From contig OZ241343.1 in NCBI GenBank assembly GCA_965200505.1, positions 1,364,001 to 1,428,000 on the forward strand: a stretch of 64,000 nucleotides of DNA, given 5' to 3'. The stretch is from VXNE01 sp965200505. Its GTDB lineage: Bacteria > Pseudomonadota > Gammaproteobacteria > Pseudomonadales > Azotimanducaceae. The position numbers and the translations under genes were made by a program. Positions 1 to 9,575 of the stretch are shown here, in pieces. The first letter of the stretch is position 1; every line of letters starts with the position of its first letter. Under the pieces are notes generated by a model. It did no database searches and was not told where the DNA came from. It saw only the letters and a list, made by a program, of their open reading frames with translations.

Positions 1-2238
1 AGTTACTTGGAAGCGAAACGCCCCACGCTGCCGGCTGGGGTGTCCCTCAACTTGTTCCTGGAGGCATGGCGCTTCATCAGCGACGAACTGGGCCTCATCC
101 TGCGCAATGGCCTCACCGGGCTTGCCCTCGTGATCGTCACGTTGGCGTTCTTTCTGCGCCCGGGGCCGGCGTTTTGGGTGACGATGGGCATTCCGGCCAC
201 GTTCCTCGCCGCCTTGCTCGGGTTTTATTGGCTGGGCGGCAGCCTGAACGTCGTCAGCCTCATCGGCTTGGTGATGGCGTTGGGAATCGTCGTTGATGAC
301 GCCATCGTCGTGGGCGAGGAATCCGTCACGCAGTTTCACGCCGGCGAGCTGCCGGCGATGGCCGCCGCCACCGGCGCCGAGCGGATGTTCGGGCCGGTGA
401 TCGCCTCGTCGCTCACCACGCTGGCGGCCTTCATTCCGTTGGCCACTTTGGATGATTCCGCGGTGCGCGAGATCGCGGTGATCGTGGCGGTCGTCATCGG
501 CGCGTCGCTGGTGGAGTGCTTCTTGGTGCTGCCCGGCCACCTGCGCCATGCGTTCGAGCGGGGGCAAGTGGGCACTAGCCGGTGGCGGGCGCGCTTCGAG
601 GCCGGCTTCGACCGCTTTCGGGATCAGCGCTTCCGCCGCTTCGTCCGCTACGCCATGGCCAATCGCAGCGTGGTGCTCACCGGCGCGGCCGGCATGTTCG
701 TCGTGACGCTGCTCTTGTGGACGACGGGTTGGATCAAGACGGAGCTCAACCTCAACATCGATTTCGAGGAGGTGCGGGCAGACCTGCGGTTCGTCCCGGG
801 TGCGGATGAAACTGAGAAGGCGGCGTTCCTCGCGCACCTCGAAGACGCGCTCGCGGCGGCGGACGAAGCGGCCGGCGGCGGCAATCTGGTGAACCACCTC
901 GTCACCCGCAACGCGGCCCGCACGGACGGCGAATACAAGGCCGGCGCGCAATTCGCCTCAGTGCAGGTGGAGCTGGTCTCGGCGGAGCGGCGCGACTTCT
1001 CGGCGGATCGGTTCGCCGCGCAGTGGCTCTCGCACGTTGAACGCTCCCCGGCCGTGGATGCGCTCGCCATCGCCCGCGAGCGCAGTTGGCTTTCGCACTT
1101 CTCCATCCTGCTGAAAGGCGAGGACGCCGCCACGCTGAAACGCGCCGGGGACGAGGCGGTGCGCGAGCTGATGGCCTTGGAGGGCGTCTCGAACGTGCGC
1201 GACAACGCCCCTTGGGGCAACGATCAGTGGCTGCTCCAGCTCACCACCGCCGGCCGGGCGCTGGGCCTCTCCACCGCGGATTTGGGGCGGCAGCTACGCT
1301 CCGCCTACGACGGCCGCCGCATCCAAATCTTCCAGGAAGGCGACAGCGAGCTCGAAGTGCGGCTGCTGCTGCCCGAAGCGCAGCGCATCGACCTGGCCGG
1401 CATCGGCGAGTTTCCCATCAAGGCGCCGAACGGCGAGATGTTGCCGCTGGCGAGCGTCGCCACGGTGGAGGCGCGGCGCGGCATCGACGCCATCCGCCAC
1501 CACAACGGCGAGCGCACCCTCACCATTCGCGGCGATGTGGACGTGGGCACGATCACCGGCGGCGAAGTGGTGAACTACTTCAACGAGCATCTGCGGGAAC
1601 GCCTCGTCGCCAAGTACCGCATCGGCACGGGCTTGGACGAGCTGAGCCTGGCCGAAGAAGAGGCAGCCACCGAGTTCATGCTGAAGTTCGGCGTCGCGCT
1701 GGCGCTCATCTACGTGGTATTGGCTTGGTGCTTCGCGTCTTGGAGTTGGCCGCTGGCGGTGATGGCGGCCATCCCCTTGGGGCTCACCGGGGCCTTGCTC
1801 GGCCATGCGGCGCTGGGCATGCACATCAACCCGATGTCGCTGTTGGGCCTCTTCACCCTCACCGGCATCATCATCAATGACTCCATCATCTTGGTGAGCG
1901 CGTACAAGCGGCGTGTGGCGGAAGGCGCGCCACCGAGCCAAGCCATTGAAGACGCGGTGTGCCGGCGGCTGCGTCCGGTGCTGCTCACCTCCGCCACGAC
2001 CATCGCTGGGTTGGCGCCCCTCATGCTGGAGCAAGCGCCGGTCGCGGCGATGTTCACGCCGTTGGCCGCGGCGATCTGCTTCGGCTTGCTGTATGGCACG
2101 GTGTTGGTGTTGATCGTGATACCGGTGCTGCTGTCCGTGTTGATCGATTGGGGCGCCAAGCTCAAACGCATGACAGACGCGGCGCGGGCGCGCGTCCCGC
2201 CACGGCCGCGGCGGGCGGGTGCCGAGGGGTTGGTGTGA
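1..2238 (+). CDS. RND-family efflux permease (AcrB/MexB-like), 5' end outside window
   Basis: Inner-membrane proton-driven RND pump subunit. The frame is open from base 1, so the leading TTG at 7 is not a real start. The visible 745 codons contain a TM block (LRNGLTGLALVIVTLAFFL) and then GIVVDDAIVVGEE, whose adjacent Asp pair corresponds to the proton-relay Asp residues of AcrB TM4 (407/408). About 310 N-terminal residues are therefore missing. The second half has the matching repeat GIIINDSIILVSAYKRR with a Lys, as in TM10. The C-terminus is complete. A membrane-fusion protein gene starts 1 base after the stop, so the two form an operon. The substrate cannot be told from sequence. Confidence 0.93.
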   Translation, partial: SYLEAKRPTLPAGVSLNLFLEAWRFISDELGLILRNGLTGLALVIVTLAFFLRPGPAFWVTMGIPATFLAALLGFYWLGGSLNVVSLIGLVMALGIVVDDAIVVGEESVTQFHAGELPAMAAATGAERMFGPVIASSLTTLAAFIPLATLDDSAVREIAVIVAVVIGASLVECFLVLPGHLRHAFERGQVGTSRWRARFEAGFDRFRDQRFRRFVRYAMANRSVVLTGAAGMFVVTLLLWTTGWIKTELNLNIDFEEVRADLRFVPGADETEKAAFLAHLEDALAAADEAAGGGNLVNHLVTRNAARTDGEYKAGAQFASVQVELVSAERRDFSADRFAAQWLSHVERSPAVDALAIARERSWLSHFSILLKGEDAATLKRAGDEAVRELMALEGVSNVRDNAPWGNDQWLLQLTTAGRALGLSTADLGRQLRSAYDGRRIQIFQEGDSELEVRLLLPEAQRIDLAGIGEFPIKAPNGEMLPLASVATVEARRGIDAIRHHNGERTLTIRGDVDVGTITGGEVVNYFNEHLRERLVAKYRIGTGLDELSLAEEEAATEFMLKFGVALALIYVVLAWCFASWSWPLAVMAAIPLGLTGALLGHAALGMHINPMSLLGLFTLTGIIINDSIILVSAYKRRVAEGAPPSQAIEDAVCRRLRPVLLTSATTIAGLAPLMLEQAPVAAMFTPLAAAICFGLLYGTVLVLIVIPVLLSVLIDWGAKLKRMTDAARARVPPRPRRAGAEGLV

Positions 2239-2239
2239 G

Positions 2240-3586
2240 ATGAGACAAGCCATTCATTGGACGCGGCGCCGGTTGCTTGGCTTCGCGCCGAAGACCCGAA
2301 CCCTCGTCGCCATCGGCTTCGTCACCGTCATGGCGAGCGCGGGGCTCATCGCGTTCGCGCCGGAACCGGATCGTCGCCCGGCCGCCGCGCTGGCCACACC
2401 CGTCACCAGCGCGGCGGTAGAGGTTCGCGCATGGTCACCGGAGGTGCGCCTCTATGGCCGGGTGGAGACGCCGCGCACCGCAGGTTTGACGGCCCTCGTG
2501 TCGGCGCAAGTGGATGCAGTGCGGGTGCGCGAAGGCGAGCATGTGGAGGCGGGGCAGGTGTTGGTGCAGCTGGACGAGACGGATGCCGAGCTGATGACGC
2601 GCCGTCGCACGTCGGAACTCGCCGAAGCCCGGGCGGACATCGCCGCGCTGAAACTATTGGGCGAGGATGAGCGCAGGGTGTTGGCGCATCAGGAGACGCT
2701 GCACGGCTTGACGCAGGCCAAGGTCGAACGGCGCCGCGAACTGCGTGAGCAGGGACTCATCGCGGAAGAGACGTTGAACGCCGTGTTGCACGAAAACCAT
2801 GCCCAAGCCATCGCGCTCTCGAAGCAAAGGAACCTGGTGCAGAACTTCCCGCACCGGCTGGCGAGCGCCGAAGCGCGGTTGGAACGGGCCGCGACGGCCT
2901 TGGAGGAGGCGCAGGTGCGGTTGGCGCGGGCCAGCATCAAGGCGCCCTTCGCGGGAAGGGTGACGGAACTGGCGGTGGCGCCCGGGGAGCTGGTGGCGCC
3001 GGGCAACGTTGTGGTGCGGATGTACGACGACGCCGCGTTGGAAGTGCGGGTCCACATCCCCAATGTCCACTTGCCGGCCATCGAGCGCGCGCTCGCCGCC
3101 GGCGAACGCCCACCGGCCCACGTCGAGTTTGACGGCTGCGAAGCGCAAGGCACGCTGGATCGCCTCGTCGGGGCGGTGGAGGCCGGCCAATCTGGTGTGG
3201 ATGGCTTTGTGCGCTTAAGCGCCGATGTGGCGCCGCCGGACTTGGGGCGCGCCGTCAGCCTGCGCATCGGCTTGCCGCCGGTGCGTGACGCAGTGGCCGT
3301 GCCAGTGCAGTCGGTTTACGGCCAGGATCGCCTGTTCCTGGTGGAGGATGGGTTGCTCGTCGGCATCGACGTGGAGCGGGTCGGCGAACTCAAGGTGGCA
3401 AGTGAGTTGAAGCTGCTGGTGCGCTCCCCCGCCTTGGCCGCCGGCGACCGCGTGTTGACGTCGCAGTTGTCGAATGCGGTGACGGGGTTGCGCGTCACCG
3501 ACGCGGAAGCGTCAGGGCCCACGCCCTTGGGCGCCGCCGAGGGCGATGGCGCGGTGGCGGCGCCGGCTAGGCGGCCGAGCGCTTAA
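2240..3586 (+). CDS. RND efflux periplasmic adaptor (membrane-fusion protein, HlyD/AcrA-like)
   Basis: 448-residue adaptor that should link the upstream RND permease to an outer-membrane channel. ATG at 2240 is preferred over an in-frame GTG at 2219 because it lies directly after the permease stop. An N-terminal hydrophobic anchor (about residues 19-40) is followed by a split biotinyl-lipoyl domain: GRVETPRTAGLTALVSAQV with VREGEHVEAGQVLVQLDE, then after a charged alpha-hairpin (about 110-220) APFAGRVTELAVAPGELV. A beta-barrel follows. No TolC-type gene is adjacent. It converges with the MFS gene: the two stop codons share the palindrome TTAA at 3583-3586. Confidence 0.92.
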   Translation: MRQAIHWTRRRLLGFAPKTRTLVAIGFVTVMASAGLIAFAPEPDRRPAAALATPVTSAAVEVRAWSPEVRLYGRVETPRTAGLTALVSAQVDAVRVREGEHVEAGQVLVQLDETDAELMTRRRTSELAEARADIAALKLLGEDERRVLAHQETLHGLTQAKVERRRELREQGLIAEETLNAVLHENHAQAIALSKQRNLVQNFPHRLASAEARLERAATALEEAQVRLARASIKAPFAGRVTELAVAPGELVAPGNVVVRMYDDAALEVRVHIPNVHLPAIERALAAGERPPAHVEFDGCEAQGTLDRLVGAVEAGQSGVDGFVRLSADVAPPDLGRAVSLRIGLPPVRDAVAVPVQSVYGQDRLFLVEDGLLVGIDVERVGELKVASELKLLVRSPALAAGDRVLTSQLSNAVTGLRVTDAEASGPTPLGAAEGDGAVAAPARRPSA

Positions 3587-5235
3587 GCGGCGCCAGCCGT
3601 CTCCACAGGCTCGCCAGCGGCCCGTGCCCGTTCCAGCCGGTTCGCCTCTTCTGGAATCAGCTGTCGCAGCAGCAACAATAGGAACGTGGTGGGCAGGACG
3701 AGCACCGCGATGGAGATCATCAAGCTGGTGCGCAATGCCTCGCCGCTCGCCATGCCGGCCGCGTTCAGCACGTCGCTCACCTCGCCCACGGCGTAGGGCC
3801 CCACGGCCAAACCCACCGTGGCCATCAGGATGTAGAACGCCGACGCCGTGGCGCGCATGCGCGGCAGCACCAAGTCGTTCACCGTGCTCGCGGCGGCGCC
3901 GACCCAACAGGACGACGTGATGCTCAACACGAAGTTGAGCACATAGGCGGCGATGAGGTTGTCCGTCACCAGCAGCGCGACCGCCATCGGCACGGTGGTC
4001 ACGATGGCGGCGAGGGCCACGTAAACACGCGCGTTGCCGGTGCGCGGCTTCAGCCGATCGGAGACGACGCCACCCAACATGATGCCGAGCCAACCGGCCG
4101 CGGCATAGGAGAGGCCGAGCACCAGCCCCGCTTCGGTCGCGCTGATGCCATGCACGCGCAGGAACAGCGGCGGCGTCCACGCGGCGAAGGCGTAGGTGAC
4201 GATGGAAATGGTTGGAAAGCCGATGATGGTGTAGATGAAGGCACGGCTCTTGAACATCATGGCGAAGATGGCCGGATCGCGCAGCCCCAGCGCCTGCACC
4301 CAAGAGAACGCCGCGTAGGTGCCCACGCCCAAGGCGAGCCACTGCGCCAGATCGTCCGTGAGCACGACGAGGCCCCACGAAGCCAGCGCGATCGCCGCAG
4401 CAGCGATGAGGTTGCGCCGCAGCACCGCCGGGCCACCCCCGGCGCGCGCCAGCGTCAGTAGGGTGAACGGCGGCAGCACCGCCATGAACTCCTGCCAGGT
4501 GGCGCGGAACGGATGCGGATGGGTGGGGGTTTCCAACCCTTCGCTCTGGCCCCGGCGTGGTTCGCGCAACGAATACACCCACAGCGCCATCAGGATGCCG
4601 GGGATGCCCACGGTGAGGTAGGCCGCCTGCCAGCCCTTGAGGCCCAAGGGCGCTTGCGTTGGGTCGGGATAGGCGGCCTCCCAGCCGTCCACCACCCAGC
4701 CGCCGATGAAGATGCCGATGCCGGCGCCGATGTAGATGCCGCTGGAATAAAGCGACAGCACCGTGGCCCGCAGCCGTGGCGGAAAGTAATCCGACAACAT
4801 GGAAAACGCCGCCGGTGACGCGCTGGCCTCGCCGATGCCCACGCCGATGCGGTAGGTGGCCAACGCGCCGAAGCTGCGTGCCGTGCCGGACAGCGCGGTC
4901 ATCAGGCTCCAAAAGCCCAGGCCGATGGCGATGAGGTTCTTGCGCGTCCAAGTGTCGGCGAGCTTGCCGAGCGGGATGCCGAAGATGGCGTAGAAGACGG
5001 CGAACGCCGTGCCGTAGAGAAAGCCGATCTGCGCGTCCGAGATGCCGAGGTCCGCCTTGATCTCCTCGGCGAGGATGGTGACGATCTGCCGGTCTATGAA
5101 GTTGAAGACATAGACGATCACCAGCACCGCGGTGACGTAGCCGGCATAGCCGCCGCCGACCTGGGTGCCCGCCCCCTCGTCGGCGGCAGCCACCGGCCCC
5201 TCCGTGGCTTCGCCACGGTCGGTCTGTTCCGACAT
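3583..5235 (-). CDS. MFS transporter, spinster-like
   Basis: 550-residue major facilitator. The ATG at 5235 is preferred because GGAGG lies about 11 bases upstream; a longer in-frame extension to 5325 looks non-coding. TM1 contains VFNFIDRQIVTILAEEIKADLG, and the loop 2-3 motif GIPLGKLADTWTRKN is the MFS motif A. The YRIGVGIGEASASPAAFSMLSDYFPP stretch is typical of spinster-type MFS members. A cytoplasmic insertion near the middle (about residues 215-300) precedes further TM helices. The substrate is unknown. It stands alone and converges with the RND adaptor gene. Confidence 0.88.
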   Translation of the reverse strand: MSEQTDRGEATEGPVAAADEGAGTQVGGGYAGYVTAVLVIVYVFNFIDRQIVTILAEEIKADLGISDAQIGFLYGTAFAVFYAIFGIPLGKLADTWTRKNLIAIGLGFWSLMTALSGTARSFGALATYRIGVGIGEASASPAAFSMLSDYFPPRLRATVLSLYSSGIYIGAGIGIFIGGWVVDGWEAAYPDPTQAPLGLKGWQAAYLTVGIPGILMALWVYSLREPRRGQSEGLETPTHPHPFRATWQEFMAVLPPFTLLTLARAGGGPAVLRRNLIAAAAIALASWGLVVLTDDLAQWLALGVGTYAAFSWVQALGLRDPAIFAMMFKSRAFIYTIIGFPTISIVTYAFAAWTPPLFLRVHGISATEAGLVLGLSYAAAGWLGIMLGGVVSDRLKPRTGNARVYVALAAIVTTVPMAVALLVTDNLIAAYVLNFVLSITSSCWVGAAASTVNDLVLPRMRATASAFYILMATVGLAVGPYAVGEVSDVLNAAGMASGEALRTSLMISIAVLVLPTTFLLLLLRQLIPEEANRLERARAAGEPVETAGAA

Positions 5236-5400
5236 CGTTTGGATCCCCCTCCAAATCCGCCACGCATTGTAGCGGAACCACCGGGGGCGGCCGTGGAGCG
5301 GAGGTCCTCGGTGCTTTGGCGCCAACCGGCGCCTGGCATCCGCGCCACGCGTTGCTATGGTGCAGGGACTGGCCGGCGGCCGGCGAAGTCGTGGAGTCCT

Positions 5401-6441
5401 TTAGCGGCGCCAGAACAGCAGCCAAGTGACTAGCAGCGCCGCAACGGCCATGCCGGCGCCAATCCAATTGCCATGCTGGTCCAACCACTGCGCCACCATC
5501 GGAGACTTGGCGGCAGCCAGCGCCACGCCGCCAAACCCGATCGCCAAGGTCGCAGCGCCGCCAAGCCAGCGGTATTGCTCGTCCTTCACGATCCCGCGCA
5601 CCTTGTCCGGTACTTGCGCCAACTCCTTTCGTATGTCGCGCACGTCACCTTCGAGCCTCCCGACGGATTGGCGAAGGTCGCTTTCGAGCCTCGCAACGGA
5701 CTCGCGAACGCTGCCCTCGAGCCTTTCCAAGGACTCCCGAATGTCCGCGTATTCGTTCGTTACGGTCTGAAACTGGTTGTCGATCGTCTTCAGGCGGGTA
5801 CCAAGCACGTTCCAAGGGAAGCCGGATTGGATGAGCCGTTCGAGCAGCGCTTCCGGCCCTTCTTTGGTGGTGGACTCTTCCCAGTCCTTGGATCGCATGC
5901 CAACCGGGGCGCCGGACCGCTCTGAGCGCACATAGCCCTTCCTGCCTTGGTAGGCGCCTTCATAAAGGCTAGCTGGGCGCTCGCCATCGGCGAGCTTGAG
6001 AATGGTCACCCGAAACAACCTTTCCTTATACACAAAGCGCCGTTGTTCGCTTGAGGAGTTAGTCAACGTCCAGTTGAGCGTTCCCTCGTAGCCCGCGTCC
6101 ACCTGCGTAGTTGGTGCTACCACGCCCTCGCGCTGGAGATCGGTTGTCGGGCTGATGAGTGCGTGCAGGTCGCAGTCGGGGAAATGCCGTCCTACGGTTT
6201 CACGCCTGAAGTCGATGGTTTCCACGGCTGTCAGCGCGACGGATTGGCCCGGAGGGACGACGATGCCCTTCTTGTCGTTAGCGCCCTCGCCGAGGTGAAA
6301 CATCTTGCCGGTCGTGAGGTATTCGCCAGCCGAACCCAGTCTCAGGACGTAGGAGTTCGGCCGTACGCTGCTGGGGTCGCCATCCTTGATGATCGTGCCG
6401 AGGACACTGCGTATTTCTTGGTCGCTAAGCAACTGGGCCAT
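5401..6441 (-). CDS. membrane-anchored dCTP-deaminase/dUTPase-fold protein
   Basis: 346 residues. Residues 1-170 resemble the trimeric Dcd/dUTPase fold: LLSDQEI at the N-terminus, SVRPNSYVLRLG, VPPGQSVAL, SPTTDLQREG (where dCTP deaminase has a S-S-L-A-R-x-G motif), VDAGYEGTL (deaminase IDPGxxG), and a closing LYEGAYQGRKGY like the nucleotide-binding tail. The deaminase catalytic Glu after GxxxL is Thr here (NWTLTN), so ordinary deamination is unlikely. Residues about 215-280 form a coiled coil with LER/LES heptads, followed by two TM helices (about 292-312 and 326-344) and a short Arg tail. It lies 152 bases downstream of an AAA ATPase on the same strand. Nucleotide sensing at the membrane is an inference only. 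Confidence 0.6.
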   Translation of the reverse strand: MAQLLSDQEIRSVLGTIIKDGDPSSVRPNSYVLRLGSAGEYLTTGKMFHLGEGANDKKGIVVPPGQSVALTAVETIDFRRETVGRHFPDCDLHALISPTTDLQREGVVAPTTQVDAGYEGTLNWTLTNSSSEQRRFVYKERLFRVTILKLADGERPASLYEGAYQGRKGYVRSERSGAPVGMRSKDWEESTTKEGPEALLERLIQSGFPWNVLGTRLKTIDNQFQTVTNEYADIRESLERLEGSVRESVARLESDLRQSVGRLEGDVRDIRKELAQVPDKVRGIVKDEQYRWLGGAATLAIGFGGVALAAAKSPMVAQWLDQHGNWIGAGMAVAALLVTWLLFWRR

Positions 6442-6593
6442 GGGACATCTCCACTCGGGTAATGATTATAGACCTTGGCGAACTACGGCTACGGCGGCAT
6501 CTAGCTGATCGACAATCCCTTCGGTGGCGGGATAATCGTCTGTCGGATGTTCCGCCGGTGTCGGCGCGATGTCGTCAGCGCTTCGCCACGGCG

Positions 6594-8048
6594 TCAGGCG
6601 AAACCGCGAGTTTGCGGGCCGCGCCGGGATGGCAGGGCGTCCAACACCAGTCGAGCCGCTTGGTTGTCCGGCCGCAGGTCACCAAGGGCGGCCTTGAAAT
6701 GCGACTTCAAGGAAGGGATGGCAGAACGGCACAATCCTGCTCGCTCTTCAACGTAGCCGTTGTCGCGCAAGTCGTCCATCACCTTCACGGCAGTCGCCTG
6801 ATCTACGGGCAACCCCCGGTTGTCGGAGGCCATTAGAGACTTCACGAGGTCCGTTGCTGGAATCCACTCGTCGTCGCTGGTGCCAAATGCCAAGGACAGC
6901 GCAATCGTGTGGGGTTCCCACGGCAGGAGCCGGGTATTGTAGTAGTCCGTTCTGTATCGAGCGCATTTGCGGCGTAGCGTCTCGATGGGCGGCTCGGCCG
7001 CCACGCCTTCGTTCAACACGATCTCAGCAAAGCCACGGCAGCCGTTTGCCAAGTGATGGGGGAAGTTGGCGCTCTCGCCCAGGATGGCGCCCGCGGCTTT
7101 GCCGATCCACCGTTCGCGCTCGACGTCGTCGGACGATCCATCACCGAAGGCGTATCCCGAGAGCGCGACGTCGAGAGTGTCGATCACCACTCGGTGAGCG
7201 TCCTTGTTCGACAGTGGGCCGATGGTGCGGACGTGTCCGTTGGCAAGCCGCGATAGCCCCAGCGTTCGGAGGCGCTCCACCGTGTTGGCCAGCCCGAAGC
7301 AGACGAGCACCATGTGCGTGTTGCCTCTGATGCCGCCATGCAAAGCGTCCAGGTGCCTGCGCACATGCTGCGTGTCTTCCAGGTTCTGTGCCTCGTCGAC
7401 AAGCAACACGATGGTGCTTCCCTGGCGCCCAACCCTGAACGAGACGTATTCGTCGAGTGCTATCGGGAGTGATGCGGGCGCTCGCGCGGACGGCCTGAAC
7501 TCGCTGAAATCCCGTTTGGTGAAGGACGCGAACAAGGTTCTGGCCGCTAGCATCGCGCTGTTGGCGGCACTGTCCAGCCTCGCGCTCCGGTCATCGACAG
7601 TGACGAACTCGCGATACTGCCTGTCGATCTCCTCGATGATGGCGGCTGGCGCCGCGTCGAGATCGTTCGGACGCAGCGGCACGGGAATGACGGGCGGTTG
7701 CCCTTCCTGTCCGCGTGCCGAGAGCCGGTTCGCATGTTCGTTCAACAGCGAGGTCTTGCCAGCGCCCGGGACGCCTTGCACGACCACGGTGCGCCCGACC
7801 CCGCCGCGTTGCGCGCCGTAGATGGCCGAATCAAGCAACTCGAACTCCTGATCGCGCCCCGCGAAGACCATGGGATGGTCGCGGTCGCTCATCCGGACCA
7901 AGTGGGCGAGTGATGCGTACACGTCGGATGGAAGCGCCCCAATGCCGGGGCCTCGCGGCCCCGCTTCATTCACGGAAGCGACCGCCACGCTCGCCTCGCT
8001 CGGGCGGCGCTTGTTCCATGGCTGGGTGTGAGAAGGCACATGCGCCAT
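6594..8048 (-). CDS. AAA/STAND-like ATPase, uncharacterised
   Basis: 484 residues. FAGRDQEFELLDSAI is a typical entry to an ORC/STAND-like AAA domain. Walker A is GVPGAGKTS (about residue 92) and Walker B is TIVLLVDEAQNLED (about residue 215). The C-terminus carries a winged-helix-like region and the motifs YRTDYYNTRL and IPSLKSHF, both shared with the ATPase at 26461-27648. No effector domain is visible in the protein itself, so the downstream membrane dCTP-deaminase-fold protein could be its output. The start at 8048 is the first ATG and is uncertain, because the first 50 residues look unstructured. An insertion sequence lies 125 bases upstream and may have affected the promoter. Confidence 0.72.
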   Translation of the reverse strand: MAHVPSHTQPWNKRRPSEASVAVASVNEAGPRGPGIGALPSDVYASLAHLVRMSDRDHPMVFAGRDQEFELLDSAIYGAQRGGVGRTVVVQGVPGAGKTSLLNEHANRLSARGQEGQPPVIPVPLRPNDLDAAPAAIIEEIDRQYREFVTVDDRSARLDSAANSAMLAARTLFASFTKRDFSEFRPSARAPASLPIALDEYVSFRVGRQGSTIVLLVDEAQNLEDTQHVRRHLDALHGGIRGNTHMVLVCFGLANTVERLRTLGLSRLANGHVRTIGPLSNKDAHRVVIDTLDVALSGYAFGDGSSDDVERERWIGKAAGAILGESANFPHHLANGCRGFAEIVLNEGVAAEPPIETLRRKCARYRTDYYNTRLLPWEPHTIALSLAFGTSDDEWIPATDLVKSLMASDNRGLPVDQATAVKVMDDLRDNGYVEERAGLCRSAIPSLKSHFKAALGDLRPDNQAARLVLDALPSRRGPQTRGFA

Positions 8049-8164
8049 CTTACGCCGAAATCGTGTGCCGCCAGCCGAGCTGTCATCGGCGCCAACGTGG
8101 CACCGGCCGCTTGGCTATGTTGCGCGAATCATACTACGGTGGCGCAGCCATGACGGCGCAGTGC

Positions 8165-8173
8165 CTGGGCCTC
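8165..8173. repeat. target-site duplication, left copy
   Basis: CTGGGCCTC lies immediately outside the left inverted repeat and is repeated exactly at 9824-9832. Confidence 0.88.
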
Positions 8174-8192
8174 CCCTAATCCCCGCTTAAGG
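8174..8192 (+). repeat. left terminal inverted repeat of the IS
   Basis: CCCTAATCCCCGCTTAAGG. It matches the reverse complement of 9805-9823 except at two central positions. Confidence 0.9.
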
Positions 8193-8243
8193 AATCGTTG
8201 AAGTGGGCTGAGAGGCGCACCGTGCAAGGGATTTTCCGGCAAG

Positions 8244-9575
8244 ATGCCGGTTGAGACAAAACACCCTGCAGGTGCGCCGATGGAGAGCTTACTTCCCCGT
8301 CCGCTGAGAGTCGAACAGGACTTCACGGACGCCCGCCTGACCGGCTTCGGCGGCTGCTCGGCGCTGGCGCTGACGGCGGGGCGCCTGGGCCTCTTCAAGG
8401 ACCTGTCGGAGGGCGTCCGCGTGAAGGTGCGCCGGCGCGGCGCGTCGGACTGCGAGTCGCTGTGGGCGCTGGTGGCGTCGCTGGCGTCGGGGGGCGGCGC
8501 GCTGTGCGACCTGGACGCCTTGCGGGCCGACGCGGCGGCCCGCCGGCTGCTGGGCCTGCGCCACGCGCCGTCGGGCCGCCGGATGGGCGAGTTCCTGGCG
8601 AAGGCGTCCGGGTCGGACGTGGAGGGACTCCTTGAGGCGGCGCGGCGCCTGGCGCGGCGGGTCGCGCCGGCGGTCGTCGAACATGAGGTGGCGGAGCGGG
8701 GCTTCGTCCCGGTGTTCGTGGACGGCACCGAGATCGAGGTGGGCGGCGCGCTGTTCGAGGGGGCCGGCCCCAGCCACGGCGCCGAGCGGGCGCTGCTGCT
8801 GCACGGCGTGTTCGTCGGCGGCCTGTGGGCGTCGGGGCGCCTGCATCCGGGCGGCGTCCACCCGGCGCATGGCTGGCGCGGGCAGTTGGAGGCGGACGTG
8901 GCGCCGCTGCTGCCCGAGGGTGCGCCCGTCTGGGTTCGGGCGGACAACGCCTACTACGGCCGGCGCTTCGTGGAGTTCTGCCGCGCACGGGGATGGGACT
9001 ACTCGGTCAGCGTCACGAACCCCAAGTGGAAGGCCCCGGTGCTGGAGCAGGTCGAAGGGCTGCCGGAGTCCGCCTGGGAGGCCGTCGGCCCCGGCGAGCG
9101 GGCCATCCTCGCGTGGCACCGGCCGGAGGGCTGGGTGGAGCACCCGTACGTCGTGGTCCGCAGGGTCCCCGACGCCGCCCAGGGCCAGCTCTTCCCCGCC
9201 CACGCGGTGATCCTCGTCTCGCGGCACGACCTGCCGCTCGCCGAGCTGGTGCGCCGCCACCGCGGCAAGCAGGGCCACGAGAACGCCTTCAAGGGGCCGC
9301 TGCGGGACTTGGACCTGCACCACCCGCCCTGCCGCGGGCTGCTGGCCAACCGGCTCTTTTACGCCTGCGGCCAGCTGGCGCAGATGCTGCTGCGGGCCGT
9401 GCAGTTCCACCTGCTGCCCAAGTCCGCCCGCCGCCACGGGCTGCGCCCCCTCATCCGACACTTCGTCCGCACGGTCGCCCAGCTGGTGAGGGCCGCCGGG
9501 CGCCACCGCCTCCTCTTCGCCAAGTCCAACTTCCGGCTCGACTGGCTCTACGCCGCGGCCGTCCAGCTCGAGTGA
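8244..9575 (+). CDS. IS transposase, DDE type (IS1380-like)
   Basis: 443-residue transposase. DDE signature blocks: FVDGTEIEV (first Asp, about residue 158), VWVRADNAYYGRRF (second Asp, about 232) and RGKQGHENAFKGPLRDL (Glu, about 348). The last is followed by PCRGLLANRLFYACGQ, the arrangement seen in IS1380-type transposases (DDE group 1). Start uncertainty: ATG 8244 gives 443 residues, but ATG 8280 (MESLLPRPLRV) is also plausible because typical members begin close to that point. The frame is intact, so the element may be active. Confidence 0.85.
   Translation: MPVETKHPAGAPMESLLPRPLRVEQDFTDARLTGFGGCSALALTAGRLGLFKDLSEGVRVKVRRRGASDCESLWALVASLASGGGALCDLDALRADAAARRLLGLRHAPSGRRMGEFLAKASGSDVEGLLEAARRLARRVAPAVVEHEVAERGFVPVFVDGTEIEVGGALFEGAGPSHGAERALLLHGVFVGGLWASGRLHPGGVHPAHGWRGQLEADVAPLLPEGAPVWVRADNAYYGRRFVEFCRARGWDYSVSVTNPKWKAPVLEQVEGLPESAWEAVGPGERAILAWHRPEGWVEHPYVVVRRVPDAAQGQLFPAHAVILVSRHDLPLAELVRRHRGKQGHENAFKGPLRDLDLHHPPCRGLLANRLFYACGQLAQMLLRAVQFHLLPKSARRHGLRPLIRHFVRTVAQLVRAAGRHRLLFAKSNFRLDWLYAAAVQLE

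Noticed and set aside
3512..5488. 658-codon minus-strand frame overlapping the MFS gene
   Set aside because: Low-complexity Arg/Gly/His-rich shadow of the MFS gene, common in GC-rich DNA.
6442..6593. Terminator or small RNA between the ATPase and the dCTP-deaminase-fold gene
   Set aside because: No convincing stem-loop with a T-run; the gap may contain a promoter, but I cannot support a specific site.
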